Source: JAXDJJ01 sp034665745 (GTDB taxonomy: Bacteria > Actinomycetota > CADDZG01 > WHSQ01). From it: 49,028 nt of DNA. Positions 39,276-47,445 of the stretch are shown one piece after another. Under the pieces are notes generated by a model. That model was not told where the DNA came from, ran no database searches, and saw only the letters and a list, made by a program, of their open reading frames with translations. The stretch is taken from the NCBI GenBank assembly GCA_034665745.1, contig JAXDJJ010000025.1, forward strand, positions 1-49,028, read 5' to 3'. Each line of letters opens with the position of its first letter. Positions within the stretch are counted from its first letter, which is position 1. A program made the position numbers and the translations under genes.

Positions 39276-40747
39276 AGCGAGGGCCTCCCTTCCGGGCTAT
39301 CGATCCAGCCGAGGTCCTTCTCGAACGCGTACGCGGCACGGAACATCGTCTTCTCGTCCAGGGACTTGGCGATGATCTGCAGCCCAACCGGTAGTCCGTC
39401 GTCGGGAGACAGGCCGCAAGGCACACTGATGCCGGCGTTTCCAGCCATGTTCACCGGCACGGTGAAGATGTCGGAGAGATACATCGCCAGCGGGTCTGAC
39501 GTGCGCTCGCCGATCTTGAACGCCGTGGTCGGTGAGGTCGGAGAGACGATCAGATCGACCGACTCATATGCGCGCTGAAGATCTCTGGTGATCAAGGTGC
39601 GGACCTTCTGCGCCTTGCCGTAATAGGCGTCGTAGTAGCCGGCGGCGAGGGCGTAGGTGCCGAGCATCACTCGGCGCTTGACCTCGTCGCCGAAGCCTTC
39701 ATCGCGCGTGCGCGACATCATCGACACGATGTCGTCGCCTTGGGCGCGGAAGGCATAGCGCACGCCGTCGTAGCGGGCGAGGTTCGAAGACGCTTCCGCT
39801 GGTGCCACCAGGTAGTACGCCGAGATCCCATGCTCGAACGACGGCAAGGAGATGTGTTCGAGCTTCGCTCCGAGTTTCTCCAAGCGCTCGTATGCCTCGT
39901 CGATCCGGGTGGTGACCCCAGGCTGGGTCCCCGCGGCCCCCTGGAACTCGTCGACGATCCCGATCCGCATGCCGCTGATCCCCGCGTCGATGCCGTCGAG
40001 GTAGTCCTCGGCACGGTTCGGGATCGAGGTCGAGTCATGAGGATCGTGACCTGCCCCGATAGACAAGAGGGCCGCAGCGTCCTCCACCGTCCGCGTGATC
40101 GGCCCCGGGCTATCTAGAGACGACGCGAACGCGATGACCCCGTAGCGAGACACGAGGCCGTAGGTGGGCTTGACCCCGACGAGACCACAGACCGACGCGG
40201 GCTGCCTTACCGAACCTCCCGTGTCGGTCCCCCACGACCACGGGCTTCCGCCCGCAGCAACCAGGGCGGTCGAGCCACCGCTCGATCCCCCCGGCACCGC
40301 GTCGAGATCCCACGGGTTGTGTGTCGGGCCGTAGCCAGAGTTCTCGGTCGAAGAGCCCATCGCGAACTCATCCATGTTCAGTTTCCCGAGCATCGGCAAT
40401 CCGGCCCCATGCCCGCGCGCGACGACGGTGGAGTCATACGGAGGTACGAATCCCTCGAGGATGCGTGAGCCCGACGTGGTCCGAACGCCTTTCGTGCAGA
40501 AGATGTCCTTGTACGCGATCGGGACACCATCGAACGCCGAAAGAGCATTCCCCACGGCACGACGTTCGTCCGCCGCCCGCGCCGAGTCGAGAGCGATCTC
40601 GGCGGTGGGCGCTAGATAGGCATGGAGTTTGTCGTCGACGGCCTGGCCCCGCTCGATGAACGCGCGGGTTACCTCCTCGGACGACACCTCTTTCGCCTCG
40701 AGCATCCGCGCAAGCTCACGCGCACCCGTCCAGTGCAGCTCAGGCAT
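39272..40747 (-). CDS. gatA: Aspartyl/glutamyl-tRNA amidotransferase subunit A
   Basis: 491 aa. Amidase subunit that frees ammonia from Gln. The Ser-cis-Ser-Lys triad is visible: Lys in VPIAYKDIFCTKG, and the serines in PGGSSGGSTALVAAG and GTDTGGSVRQPASVCG. VGVKPTYGLVSRYGVIAFAS follows, as in all GatA. ATG 40747 overlaps the gatC end by 8 nt. The longer frame only adds residues inside gatC. Confidence 0.97.
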   Translation of the reverse strand: MPELHWTGARELARMLEAKEVSSEEVTRAFIERGQAVDDKLHAYLAPTAEIALDSARAADERRAVGNALSAFDGVPIAYKDIFCTKGVRTTSGSRILEGFVPPYDSTVVARGHGAGLPMLGKLNMDEFAMGSSTENSGYGPTHNPWDLDAVPGGSSGGSTALVAAGGSPWSWGTDTGGSVRQPASVCGLVGVKPTYGLVSRYGVIAFASSLDSPGPITRTVEDAAALLSIGAGHDPHDSTSIPNRAEDYLDGIDAGISGMRIGIVDEFQGAAGTQPGVTTRIDEAYERLEKLGAKLEHISLPSFEHGISAYYLVAPAEASSNLARYDGVRYAFRAQGDDIVSMMSRTRDEGFGDEVKRRVMLGTYALAAGYYDAYYGKAQKVRTLITRDLQRAYESVDLIVSPTSPTTAFKIGERTSDPLAMYLSDIFTVPVNMAGNAGISVPCGLSPDDGLPVGLQIIAKSLDEKTMFRAAYAFEKDLGWIDSPEGRPSL

Positions 40748-41033
40748 CTTCGATGATGCGAGGAACCTTGAAGCGACCATCCTCGGCGTCCGGCGCGTTC
40801 TGAAGCGCCTCTTCTTGGGTCAGGGAAGGACCAACCTCGTCGGGGCGGGTCACGTTGCTCAGAGGGATCGAGTGCGACGTTGGCTCGACGCCATCGAGAT
40901 CCAGGGACTGGATGCGTTCGGCATGGCCCAGTATCTGGGCGAGCTCCGTCTGCATCCTGGAACGCTCCGCGTCGGAGAGATCCAGGCGCGCCAAGCGCGC
41001 GATGTGGTCTACAGCTGCTCTATCGATCCCCAT
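40740..41033 (-). CDS. gatC: Aspartyl/glutamyl-tRNA amidotransferase subunit C
   Basis: 97 aa. Small belt subunit that holds GatA and GatB together. Family pattern: VDHIARLARLDLSDAERSRM, then LDGVEPTSHSIPLSNV, and the C-terminal DGRFKVPRIIE. It opens the gatCAB-SRPBCC operon. ATG without a ribosome binding site, with TAGGAT 9 nt upstream, divergent from the PH-domain gene. Confidence 0.96.
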   Translation of the reverse strand: MGIDRAAVDHIARLARLDLSDAERSRMQTELAQILGHAERIQSLDLDGVEPTSHSIPLSNVTRPDEVGPSLTQEEALQNAPDAEDGRFKVPRIIEDA

Positions 41034-41042
41034 AGCGACGGA

Positions 41043-41048
41043 ATCCTA
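41043..41048 (-). promoter_or_regulatory. -10 box for leaderless gatC operon
   Basis: TAGGAT on the minus strand, 9 nt before the gatC ATG. It is back to back with the divergent box at 41056-41061, 7 nt apart. Confidence 0.5.
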
Positions 41049-41055
41049 GTGGCAT

Positions 41056-41061
41056 TACGGT
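41056..41061 (+). promoter_or_regulatory. -10 box for leaderless PH-domain gene
   Basis: TACGGT, then TGACCC (6 nt) and the ATG at 41068. No Shine-Dalgarno. Confidence 0.55.
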
Positions 41062-41067
41062 TGACCC

Positions 41068-41700
41068 ATGAGTCGTTTCCCACGTGAGCTACTGGCCGAT
41101 CACGAAGAGATCCGTTTCGAGCTCAGTCCCCATTGGCTGGCCCTTGTCTGGCCCGCGTTCTGGACCCTCGTTTCCTTCGTGATCCTGTTCGTCGGTTCGC
41201 GGATCGCGACCGGACAGCACGAGGCGGGCACGAACCAGATATTCAGCCTCGTCGCCGCGGCAGTGTTCATCGTGCTGGCGGTCATCCCGTTCTTGCAGTG
41301 GAAGTTCACGATGTTCGTTCTAACTAGCGATCGGTTGATCACACGGACCGGGATCATCGCCAAGCACTCTAAGGAGATCCCCTTGGAGCGCATCAACGAC
41401 GTCGCGTTCAATCAAGGGATATTCGAACGCATGGTCGGCGCCGGCGACCTACTGATCGAATCTGCCGGCGAACGCGGCCAAGAAGTCATCTCGAACGTTC
41501 GCCACCCGGAGCAGGTCCAACTCGACATCTACAAAGAATCCGAAGAGAACGGCAACCGCATGATGCGCGGCGGTACACCGGCGGCCCAGGCGCCCGGGAT
41601 CCCAGAGCAGATCGAAGCTCTAGCGCGGTTGAACGCGCAAGGGGTCCTCACCGACGAGGAGTTCCAGGCGAAGAAACAGGATCTGCTGAAGCGCCTCTAG
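41068..41700 (+). CDS. Membrane protein with bacterial PH domain and SHOCT tail
   Basis: 210 aa. Two membrane segments (about residues 25-45 and 58-78) precede a bPH_2 domain: FVLTSDRLITRTGIIAKHSK, EIPLERINDVAFNQGIFERM and DLLIESAGERGQEVI. The C-terminal 30 residues form a SHOCT motif (IEALARLNAQGVLTDEEFQA), a short oligomerisation element. The function of this widespread architecture is not established. It has leaderless-type initiation and a TAG stop 2 nt from the convergent propeller gene. Confidence 0.88.
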   Translation: MSRFPRELLADHEEIRFELSPHWLALVWPAFWTLVSFVILFVGSRIATGQHEAGTNQIFSLVAAAVFIVLAVIPFLQWKFTMFVLTSDRLITRTGIIAKHSKEIPLERINDVAFNQGIFERMVGAGDLLIESAGERGQEVISNVRHPEQVQLDIYKESEENGNRMMRGGTPAAQAPGIPEQIEALARLNAQGVLTDEEFQAKKQDLLKRL

Positions 41701-41702
41701 CA

Positions 41703-43751
41703 TTACTGGCGGTACTGCGGCGCCATCGAGACACCGGCGAACTCGACGCCATCGAGTCCCAGCACCTCGCTGACCAGATAGGTCGCGCCACGTTCGTCGA
41801 TCAACCAGATCTCGTGAGACGTTGCGATCATCCACGAGCGTGCACTGCCCTGCCGCCAACTGCGCTGATCGACCGAACCACCGGCAAGCATCAGGTGACC
41901 CGCGCTCGCAAGACTGGGGTCGGCGATGAGATCGGCGGGCGCGATGTCTCGAGGATCGATGCTGACGACCGCGCTGTACTGGGGGCCACCCTCGGTGAAA
42001 CGGATCAGACCTAGCTCCGCCGTTTCGAGCGAGACATCGGGTCCTTCAACGGGTCCGCAACACTGCTGCAACACGTTGACCGAGTCGCGACCGCGCACGA
42101 ACGGTGCGCTCAGGTTCGCATCGGGTTTGTCGTTGCGTGGTGAGAGCACGAACGCGTCGGACGAGTCCGCCGCCGGAGCTTGATAGATGGCGAAGCCTTC
42201 CCATCCGGCTTGGTAGTAGATGTACTCACCACTTAGGTCCCACGCGATGTTGCGCACGTCAACCGGCCCGTCCCCACTGTCGGGTATCGGCGTGATCTCT
42301 ACGTTGTCCTCGAACCCGGGCCGTGCGATCGCGATGTGCGCATCGGGACCACGGTTGTTCACGACATATGCAACCCTGCCGTCGGGGCCGAAAGAGGGCC
42401 ACTCGCCATCGCCTAGGACAGACTCGTCGCCGGTCAATAGATCCAGGACGATCACCTCGGTACCGGGGTCCCCCGGCCCCCGCTGGAACGCGACGGAGTT
42501 GGCGTCTGGCGACAAGCTCGGGTAGCGCTCCTCTTCGGGCGTGCTGGTGACTTGGGTGAGGTGACCCTCAACGTCTTCAACGTAGAGCTCGCCGTCCGCT
42601 GCGAATGCGAACAGGGGACGCCCCATCTCCTGTGGGTCACTGCCGCCCTCCTCGGGCAACGCGTTCGGGTCGAGCCGTGTGACTGACCCTGCGGAGTTGC
42701 TCACGACCCACACGGACCCGGCACCGGTCGTGACGTCGTAAGGACGACCGCCGATGCTTACTGGGCGGCCGATGATCGTGGCCGAGTCGGGGTCGATACG
42801 GGTCAGGTTCCCCCTATCGCCCTCGTCACCGGACACCATCCACATCGCACCCTCGCCTGAAGCGATCGCAGTGAAGTTGCCGCCGACGTAGACCGGATCG
42901 CCCGCCTCGCCGGTCGAGAGGTCGAAACGCGTTACTTCGCCTGCGTCACCATTCGCGACCCACACCGCGCCCTCGGACATCTGAAGGTCTTGGTTGTTCG
43001 ATGGGTCGACGTCGGCGATCGGAGAAGCAACCAAGCTTGCTGGATCGACCGAGGCGAGCGCGCTCGTGCCGAGGACGACGACACGATCTTGTCCGGCTGC
43101 GACGTCGCTGATCCCTTCGACATCGGTTGGAACCGCGATGACCTCGTTCGTCACCGGATCGATCCGGTACAACGAATCGTCCTCTGCAACGACCCAGATC
43201 GCGCCCGAGCCGGGAGCGACATCGAGGTGGTTGCCCGCGCCGGGCTCTCCTATCTGGATGTCGGGACCATCTGGCTGACCGAACACCATCTTCGTTATGA
43301 CGCCGGAGCCCGAGTCGCTGGCCCACGCGGCACCGAGGCCTACCGCGACATCGTCGGGTGACCCACCGATCGCGTGGGTCTCCGCGACACGGTTCGTCTG
43401 CGGATCGATGACCTGCACCGTGCCATCCGCGGTGTTGGCCACCCACACCGCATCCGCTCCGAACGCGATCCCACTGGGGTCTTTACCGACCTGAACGACA
43501 CTGATCTGGTTCGGCTGCACCGCAGGTAGCAGCGGGTCGTCCTGAGCGCGGTCCGTCAATTGCCCCGGCAGCAGCACGAAGGCGATCGCAGCTGCAGCTC
43601 CCGCGGCAAGGATGGAGCCACCCGCGAACGCGATGCGACGACGCCGAACCCGTTTCATGAACCGCTGCTTGGCTTCGTGTTGATCCGTGGGCCGGTAGTC
43701 CGAGGTTGCGTTCTTCAACGCCTCCTGCAACTTGCGCTCGAAGTCGTTCAC
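41703..43751 (-). CDS. Membrane-anchored beta-propeller partner of ECF sigma factor
   Basis: 682 aa. A basic cytoplasmic N-terminus (MNDFERKLQEALKNATSDYR ... MKRVRRRR), one membrane segment at about 40-62, then an extracytoplasmic region of more than 600 residues. The first part is a YncE/Vgb-like propeller with repeats such as GIAFGADAVWVANTADGTV, VWVANGDAGEVTRFD and VWVVSNSAGSVTRLDP. The second contains PD40/TolB-like blades (YPSLSPDANSVAFQRGPGD, WPSFGPDGRVAYV). ATG overlaps the sigma gene stop (ATGA). It is probably an anti-sigma or sensor protein, but lacks the zinc HxxxCxxC anti-sigma motif. That role is inferred from context. Confidence 0.78.
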   Translation of the reverse strand: MNDFERKLQEALKNATSDYRPTDQHEAKQRFMKRVRRRRIAFAGGSILAAGAAAAIAFVLLPGQLTDRAQDDPLLPAVQPNQISVVQVGKDPSGIAFGADAVWVANTADGTVQVIDPQTNRVAETHAIGGSPDDVAVGLGAAWASDSGSGVITKMVFGQPDGPDIQIGEPGAGNHLDVAPGSGAIWVVAEDDSLYRIDPVTNEVIAVPTDVEGISDVAAGQDRVVVLGTSALASVDPASLVASPIADVDPSNNQDLQMSEGAVWVANGDAGEVTRFDLSTGEAGDPVYVGGNFTAIASGEGAMWMVSGDEGDRGNLTRIDPDSATIIGRPVSIGGRPYDVTTGAGSVWVVSNSAGSVTRLDPNALPEEGGSDPQEMGRPLFAFAADGELYVEDVEGHLTQVTSTPEEERYPSLSPDANSVAFQRGPGDPGTEVIVLDLLTGDESVLGDGEWPSFGPDGRVAYVVNNRGPDAHIAIARPGFEDNVEITPIPDSGDGPVDVRNIAWDLSGEYIYYQAGWEGFAIYQAPAADSSDAFVLSPRNDKPDANLSAPFVRGRDSVNVLQQCCGPVEGPDVSLETAELGLIRFTEGGPQYSAVVSIDPRDIAPADLIADPSLASAGHLMLAGGSVDQRSWRQGSARSWMIATSHEIWLIDERGATYLVSEVLGLDGVEFAGVSMAPQYRQ

Positions 43752-44326
43752 GAGCGATCACCTGCCGGAAGGTCGCCCGCGAGTACCGGTTCGAGCTTGG
43801 CCCTCGCTTTGGACAGTTGGGATTTAACCGTTCCTACCGAGCATCCGAGGATCTCGGCGATCTCGGACTCGGGAAGGTCTTCGAAATACCGGAGGACGAC
43901 ACAAGCTCGCTGGCGCTCTGGCAGAGATACGACCGCACCCCACACGAGGCGCGAGGTCTCGTGTCTTTCGGGGTCCCAGTTGGGAGCCTTGCGTTCATCG
44001 CGGTGATGGATCGTTGCGTTGACCCGCGTTTCGATGGCCTTCCGACGGATCTTGCTACGGCAGAGGTTCACCACCGAGCGGCGGAGGTAAGCATCGGCGC
44101 GGTCGGTATCTCTGAGACGGCCCCAACCCGTGAAGGTCTTCAAGAGGGCCTCCATCACGATCTCCTCGGCCAGCGCAGCGTCGCCCAAGATCGCATACCC
44201 GAGACGGCACATGGGGGCATAGTGACGGTCGAACAGGTCTGCGACCGCCTGGTCCCGGCCCGAGGCCCGATCCATCACGCCCACATCGCCGTAGGTGGCT
44301 CTGAAAGCTTCGCTTCGAACGCCCAC
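43748..44326 (-). CDS. ECF-type RNA polymerase sigma factor
   Basis: 192 aa. Region 2 (LFDRHYAPMCRLGYAILGDA, EEIVMEALLKTFTGW, AYLRRSVVNLCRSKIRRK) and region 4 (LPERQRACVVLRYFEDLPES, EIAEILGCSVGTVKSQLSKA) with a short linker, the SigE/SigK style. The start is taken as GTG 44326, because AGGAGGAGA lies 8 nt upstream. An ATG nearer that site is in another frame. The downstream gene encodes a membrane propeller and overlaps it, so the factor is probably held or modulated by that protein. No target promoters can be named. Confidence 0.92.
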   Translation of the reverse strand: MGVRSEAFRATYGDVGVMDRASGRDQAVADLFDRHYAPMCRLGYAILGDAALAEEIVMEALLKTFTGWGRLRDTDRADAYLRRSVVNLCRSKIRRKAIETRVNATIHHRDERKAPNWDPERHETSRLVWGAVVSLPERQRACVVLRYFEDLPESEIAEILGCSVGTVKSQLSKARAKLEPVLAGDLPAGDRS

Positions 44327-44421
44327 GCATCTCTCCTCCTGCCCGAACAGACGAGCGGAGGCGTGCAGAGGTTGCCCGGCATCCAAGGATTCTAGGAGCG
44401 GGGCCCTCGGGGGCCTCGGAT

Positions 44422-44437
44422 GCCCTATCGGGAGGGC
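44422..44437 (+). other. Small hairpin with T-run upstream of acyl-CoA dehydrogenase gene
   Basis: GCCCT (44422-44426) pairs with AGGGC (44433-44437), followed by TTTATCC. It lies 35 nt before the dehydrogenase start. It may be a weak attenuator or chance. The surrounding 145-nt divergent region is GC-rich with no clear promoter. Confidence 0.25.
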
Positions 44438-44471
44438 TTTATCCTCGAACCCCCCGCTAACAGGAGCACCC

Positions 44472-45635
44472 GTGGACTTTTCGATCCCGCCCGAATACGC
44501 CGAACTGCAGCGCAACCTCACCGATTTCGTCGAGCGCGAGCTGAAGCCACTCGAGGAGGCCGAGCTCGACCCCGAGGTAGATGACGTCCCGGTCGAGCTT
44601 CGTGATCGGGTGCGGCGTAGGTCCGCCGAGCTCGGTTTCTACGCGGCCGATTTCCCCGAGGATCTGGGGGGCAGCGGACTCCCCCAGCTAGGCATGGTGA
44701 TGCTGCGGGAAGCGGCTCCTCTGACCGGCTGCCGCCTCGCCGGGTTCACGACCTATGGGCCCGAGGGACCCACCGGGTTGTTGCTGAATGGGACCGACGA
44801 GCAGAAGAAGAACTACCTCATGCCCCTGATCACCGCAGAGAAGTCGATGTGTTTCGCGTTGACCGAACCCGATGCAGGCTCCGACGCACAGAGCATCCGC
44901 ACGACCGCCGTTCAAGATGGCAGTGACTGGATCATCAACGGGACGAAGCACTTCATCACGAACGGCAAGCACGCCGACTTCGCCTTGGTCTTCGCCGCGA
45001 ACGATCGAGAGAAGAAGGCGCAAGGTGGCATCACCGCGTTCATCATCGAGAAAGGAACCCCCGGGTTCTCGGTCGGGCGAGCACAGCTCGGGATGCTCGA
45101 GGGCGAAGGTCAGTTCGAACTGGTCTTCGACAACTGTCGCGTGTCCGAGGAGCAGATCCTGGGTGGCCCCGGCAACGTCGGGATGGGCTTCTACTCGGCG
45201 ATGCAGTTCCTCGCGATGGGCCGCCTGTCGATCGCTGCGTTGTGTAACGGGATCGCGACCTATGCGCACGGCCTCGGGTTGCAGTACGCCAAGGACCGGA
45301 CCGCGTTCGACCGCCCGATCGGCAAGAACCAGTACATCCAAGGACACCTCGTCGAGTCGTTGATCGAGATCAAGGCGTCGCGCTTGATGACGTACGAGTG
45401 TGCATGGAAATACGACCAAGGTGACCCGGTTATCCAGGAGTCGTCGATCACGAAGTACTACTCGACCGAGATGGTCAACCGTGTCGTCGATCGGATGATC
45501 CAGGTCCACGGGGGCATGGGGTGGATGCGCGAGCTACCGCTCGAGCGCCTCTACCGGCTTGTTCGCATCTTCACGTTGGTAGAAGGAACTTCCGAGATCC
45601 AGAAATACATCATCGCTAAGACCATGGGCTTATAG
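44472..45635 (+). CDS. Acyl-CoA dehydrogenase
   Basis: 387 aa. FAD enzyme of fatty-acid or branched-chain catabolism. Order: N-terminal helical domain (ELQRNLTDFVERELKPLEEA), CFALTEPDAGSDAQSIRTTA, WIINGTKHFITNGKHADFAL, and the C-terminal helical domain with AKDRTAFDRPIGKNQ and MIQVHGGMGWMRELPLERL. LVEGTSEIQKYIIAK holds the likely catalytic Glu. Chain-length specificity cannot be read. GTG 44472 has AGGAG 5 nt upstream. The longer frame overlaps the divergent sigma gene. It is followed 31 nt later by a UPF0173 gene. Confidence 0.94.
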   Translation: MDFSIPPEYAELQRNLTDFVERELKPLEEAELDPEVDDVPVELRDRVRRRSAELGFYAADFPEDLGGSGLPQLGMVMLREAAPLTGCRLAGFTTYGPEGPTGLLLNGTDEQKKNYLMPLITAEKSMCFALTEPDAGSDAQSIRTTAVQDGSDWIINGTKHFITNGKHADFALVFAANDREKKAQGGITAFIIEKGTPGFSVGRAQLGMLEGEGQFELVFDNCRVSEEQILGGPGNVGMGFYSAMQFLAMGRLSIAALCNGIATYAHGLGLQYAKDRTAFDRPIGKNQYIQGHLVESLIEIKASRLMTYECAWKYDQGDPVIQESSITKYYSTEMVNRVVDRMIQVHGGMGWMRELPLERLYRLVRIFTLVEGTSEIQKYIIAKTMGL

Positions 45636-45666
45636 AGACAGCGGCTCTAGTTAGAGGAGGCGGATC

Positions 45667-46401
45667 ATGGCGACGTTGCCAGATGGAGTGAAGCTCACGT
45701 GGTTGGGTCACGCGACGTTCCTGTTGGAAGCGCAGGGCAAGAGGATCCTGATCGATCCATGGCTCAAGGGGAATCCCGCATGTCCGGACGATCTGAAGGA
45801 CCCCGGCAAGATCGACATCATCACGATCTCACACGGCCACAACGACCACATGCAAGACGCGATGGAGATCGCTAACAAGAACTCCGCCACCGTCATTGCC
45901 ATGGTCGAGCTCGGCGACTGGCTCGAGACGAAGGGCGTCGAGAACGTCGTCGCGATGAACAAGGGTGGAACCACAGAGGTCGCAGGGATCAAGTTCCACA
46001 TGACCGACGCGAAGCACTCTTCGTCCTTCAATTACGAAGAGGAAGGTGTACCGGGCTGGACGATGATCTACATGGGTGAGCCCGCAGGTTTCGTGATCGA
46101 GCTCGAGACCGGCTTCAAGCTGTACCACGCAGGTGACACGTGCGTGTTCGGCGACATGGCTCTGATCAAGAAGCTATTGGCACCCGATATCGCGCTGCTC
46201 CCGATCGGCGACTTCTACACGATGGGGCCGCGCTCGGCGGCTGAAGCCGTCCGCCTGCTCGGAGTCAAGACCGTGGTCCCGATGCACTGGGGGACGTTCC
46301 CCGCGTTGCCGGGAACACCGGACGAGCTACGCAAGGAAGCCGACGACATCCAGGGCCTCGAGGTCGTGGACATGAAGCCTGGTGACTCGATAGGCGGTTA
46401 G
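45667..46401 (+). CDS. UPF0173 metal-dependent hydrolase (metallo-beta-lactamase fold)
   Basis: 244 aa. YtkL-like. The metal-binding SHGHNDHMQDA lies at residues 55-65 (HxHxDH), with further ligands in DAKHSSS, LYHAGDTCVFGDM and VPMHWGTFPALPGTP. WLGHATFLLEAQGKRILIDP is the family start. The physiological substrate is unknown. ATG with GAGGAGG upstream, and probably in one operon with the acyl-CoA dehydrogenase. Confidence 0.93.
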   Translation: MATLPDGVKLTWLGHATFLLEAQGKRILIDPWLKGNPACPDDLKDPGKIDIITISHGHNDHMQDAMEIANKNSATVIAMVELGDWLETKGVENVVAMNKGGTTEVAGIKFHMTDAKHSSSFNYEEEGVPGWTMIYMGEPAGFVIELETGFKLYHAGDTCVFGDMALIKKLLAPDIALLPIGDFYTMGPRSAAEAVRLLGVKTVVPMHWGTFPALPGTPDELRKEADDIQGLEVVDMKPGDSIGG

Positions 46402-46446
46402 AAGTCCCGGCAACACATCGGGAGAAACGCGTGCCACCATGTCACC

Positions 46447-47445
46447 GTGGATCTTGAGCTCCAGGACCTGATCGAAGCAGCAGACATGAACGGGCTGCTG
46501 CGCGCGGTCGACGCGTTGTGTAGCTCGCGCGACTGGGACGGGCTCGTGGAGCTTGCAGACCGTTGCGAGGAAGCCCTTGAGCGCGGTAAGCAACTGTGGC
46601 CTATCGCCGATCACATCGACTACCGGCTGGCCCTAGAAGCACCGGGTGATTACGCGGCCAGCGTGCTCGATGGAACGCCCAGCAGGTTCGCGCTCGGCCC
46701 CCTCACTGAGGTAGCCGCTTCGACACACTCGTGGGCAGATCTCGCGGATCACATCGAGGCTCCGCAGGCAGCAGCGTTCGTGGCTCAGGAACGGGTGCTA
46801 CGTCGAGAGGTCCTCGAAGGTGACCTTCGTGCCCATCCAGAGGTGCTCGAGCTTCCTCTCCGCCTTCAAGAATGGGAGCCGGGCTACACCTTGGCGACGT
46901 ATCGGTCGAATGTTGTCGAGATCGCTGAACCGTGGGACCCCAAAGCGCGCCTTGAAGAGACCGAGATCAGCTCTGGGGCGGAGGAGCTGGACGAAGAAGA
47001 ACTCGTGCATGCCCTGCTGGACCTCGTGACGCCGTGGACCCAGGAATCGAACGGGGCCGCCCGTGCGGTCGTGGTTGAAGGCACTGCCGTCGATGCGGCC
47101 TCTGCTTTGACCTTGGACGCGCTTCGTATCGGTCGACTGCGTGGGGATGAAGCGTTGCAACGGATCGCGTGGGCCGCGGCGAGCGGCGGAGCGCATGGAC
47201 GAAGGCGAGGCGCGGCCACCGGCCGATCGATGGCCTGGTACCTCGTTGCGCTCCTCGGAGACGTTGGTTGGCCGGCGTCTCCCGAATCGGTCTTCGATGC
47301 CCTGGAGCGACTGCAGTGGTCCTACTGGGACGAAGGCGCACCCGAGGAAGGTTGGGTTCTGCGACTGGCGGTAGCCGATCCCGAAAACGGGTGGGCGGCC
47401 GCGATCGCTGCCACCGACCTTCTCGAAGAAGAAGTCGAGCTCTAG
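46447..47445 (+). CDS. Conserved acidic protein of unknown function
   Basis: 332 aa. I do not recognise a named family. Mostly helical by composition and rich in Glu, Ala and Leu. Segments such as LVELADRCEEALERGKQLWP, IADHIDYRLALEAPGDYAAS and ALGPLTEVAASTHSWADL look like a conserved actinobacterial protein. A run of Glu (about residues 170-182) splits it into two halves. The second half holds RRRGAATGRSMAWYLVALLG. No signal peptide, membrane segment or metal motif. GTG start without Shine-Dalgarno. The stop shares CTAG with the convergent SIMPL gene. Confidence 0.65.
   Translation: MDLELQDLIEAADMNGLLRAVDALCSSRDWDGLVELADRCEEALERGKQLWPIADHIDYRLALEAPGDYAASVLDGTPSRFALGPLTEVAASTHSWADLADHIEAPQAAAFVAQERVLRREVLEGDLRAHPEVLELPLRLQEWEPGYTLATYRSNVVEIAEPWDPKARLEETEISSGAEELDEEELVHALLDLVTPWTQESNGAARAVVVEGTAVDAASALTLDALRIGRLRGDEALQRIAWAAASGGAHGRRRGAATGRSMAWYLVALLGDVGWPASPESVFDALERLQWSYWDEGAPEEGWVLRLAVADPENGWAAAIAATDLLEEEVEL

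Noticed and set aside
44055..44330. Frame from ATG 44330, close to the AGGAGGAGA site ahead of the sigma gene
   Set aside because: The 91-codon product is Arg/Gly/Pro-rich with no domain, while the overlapping frame from GTG 44326 encodes an intact ECF sigma factor with better spacing to the same site.
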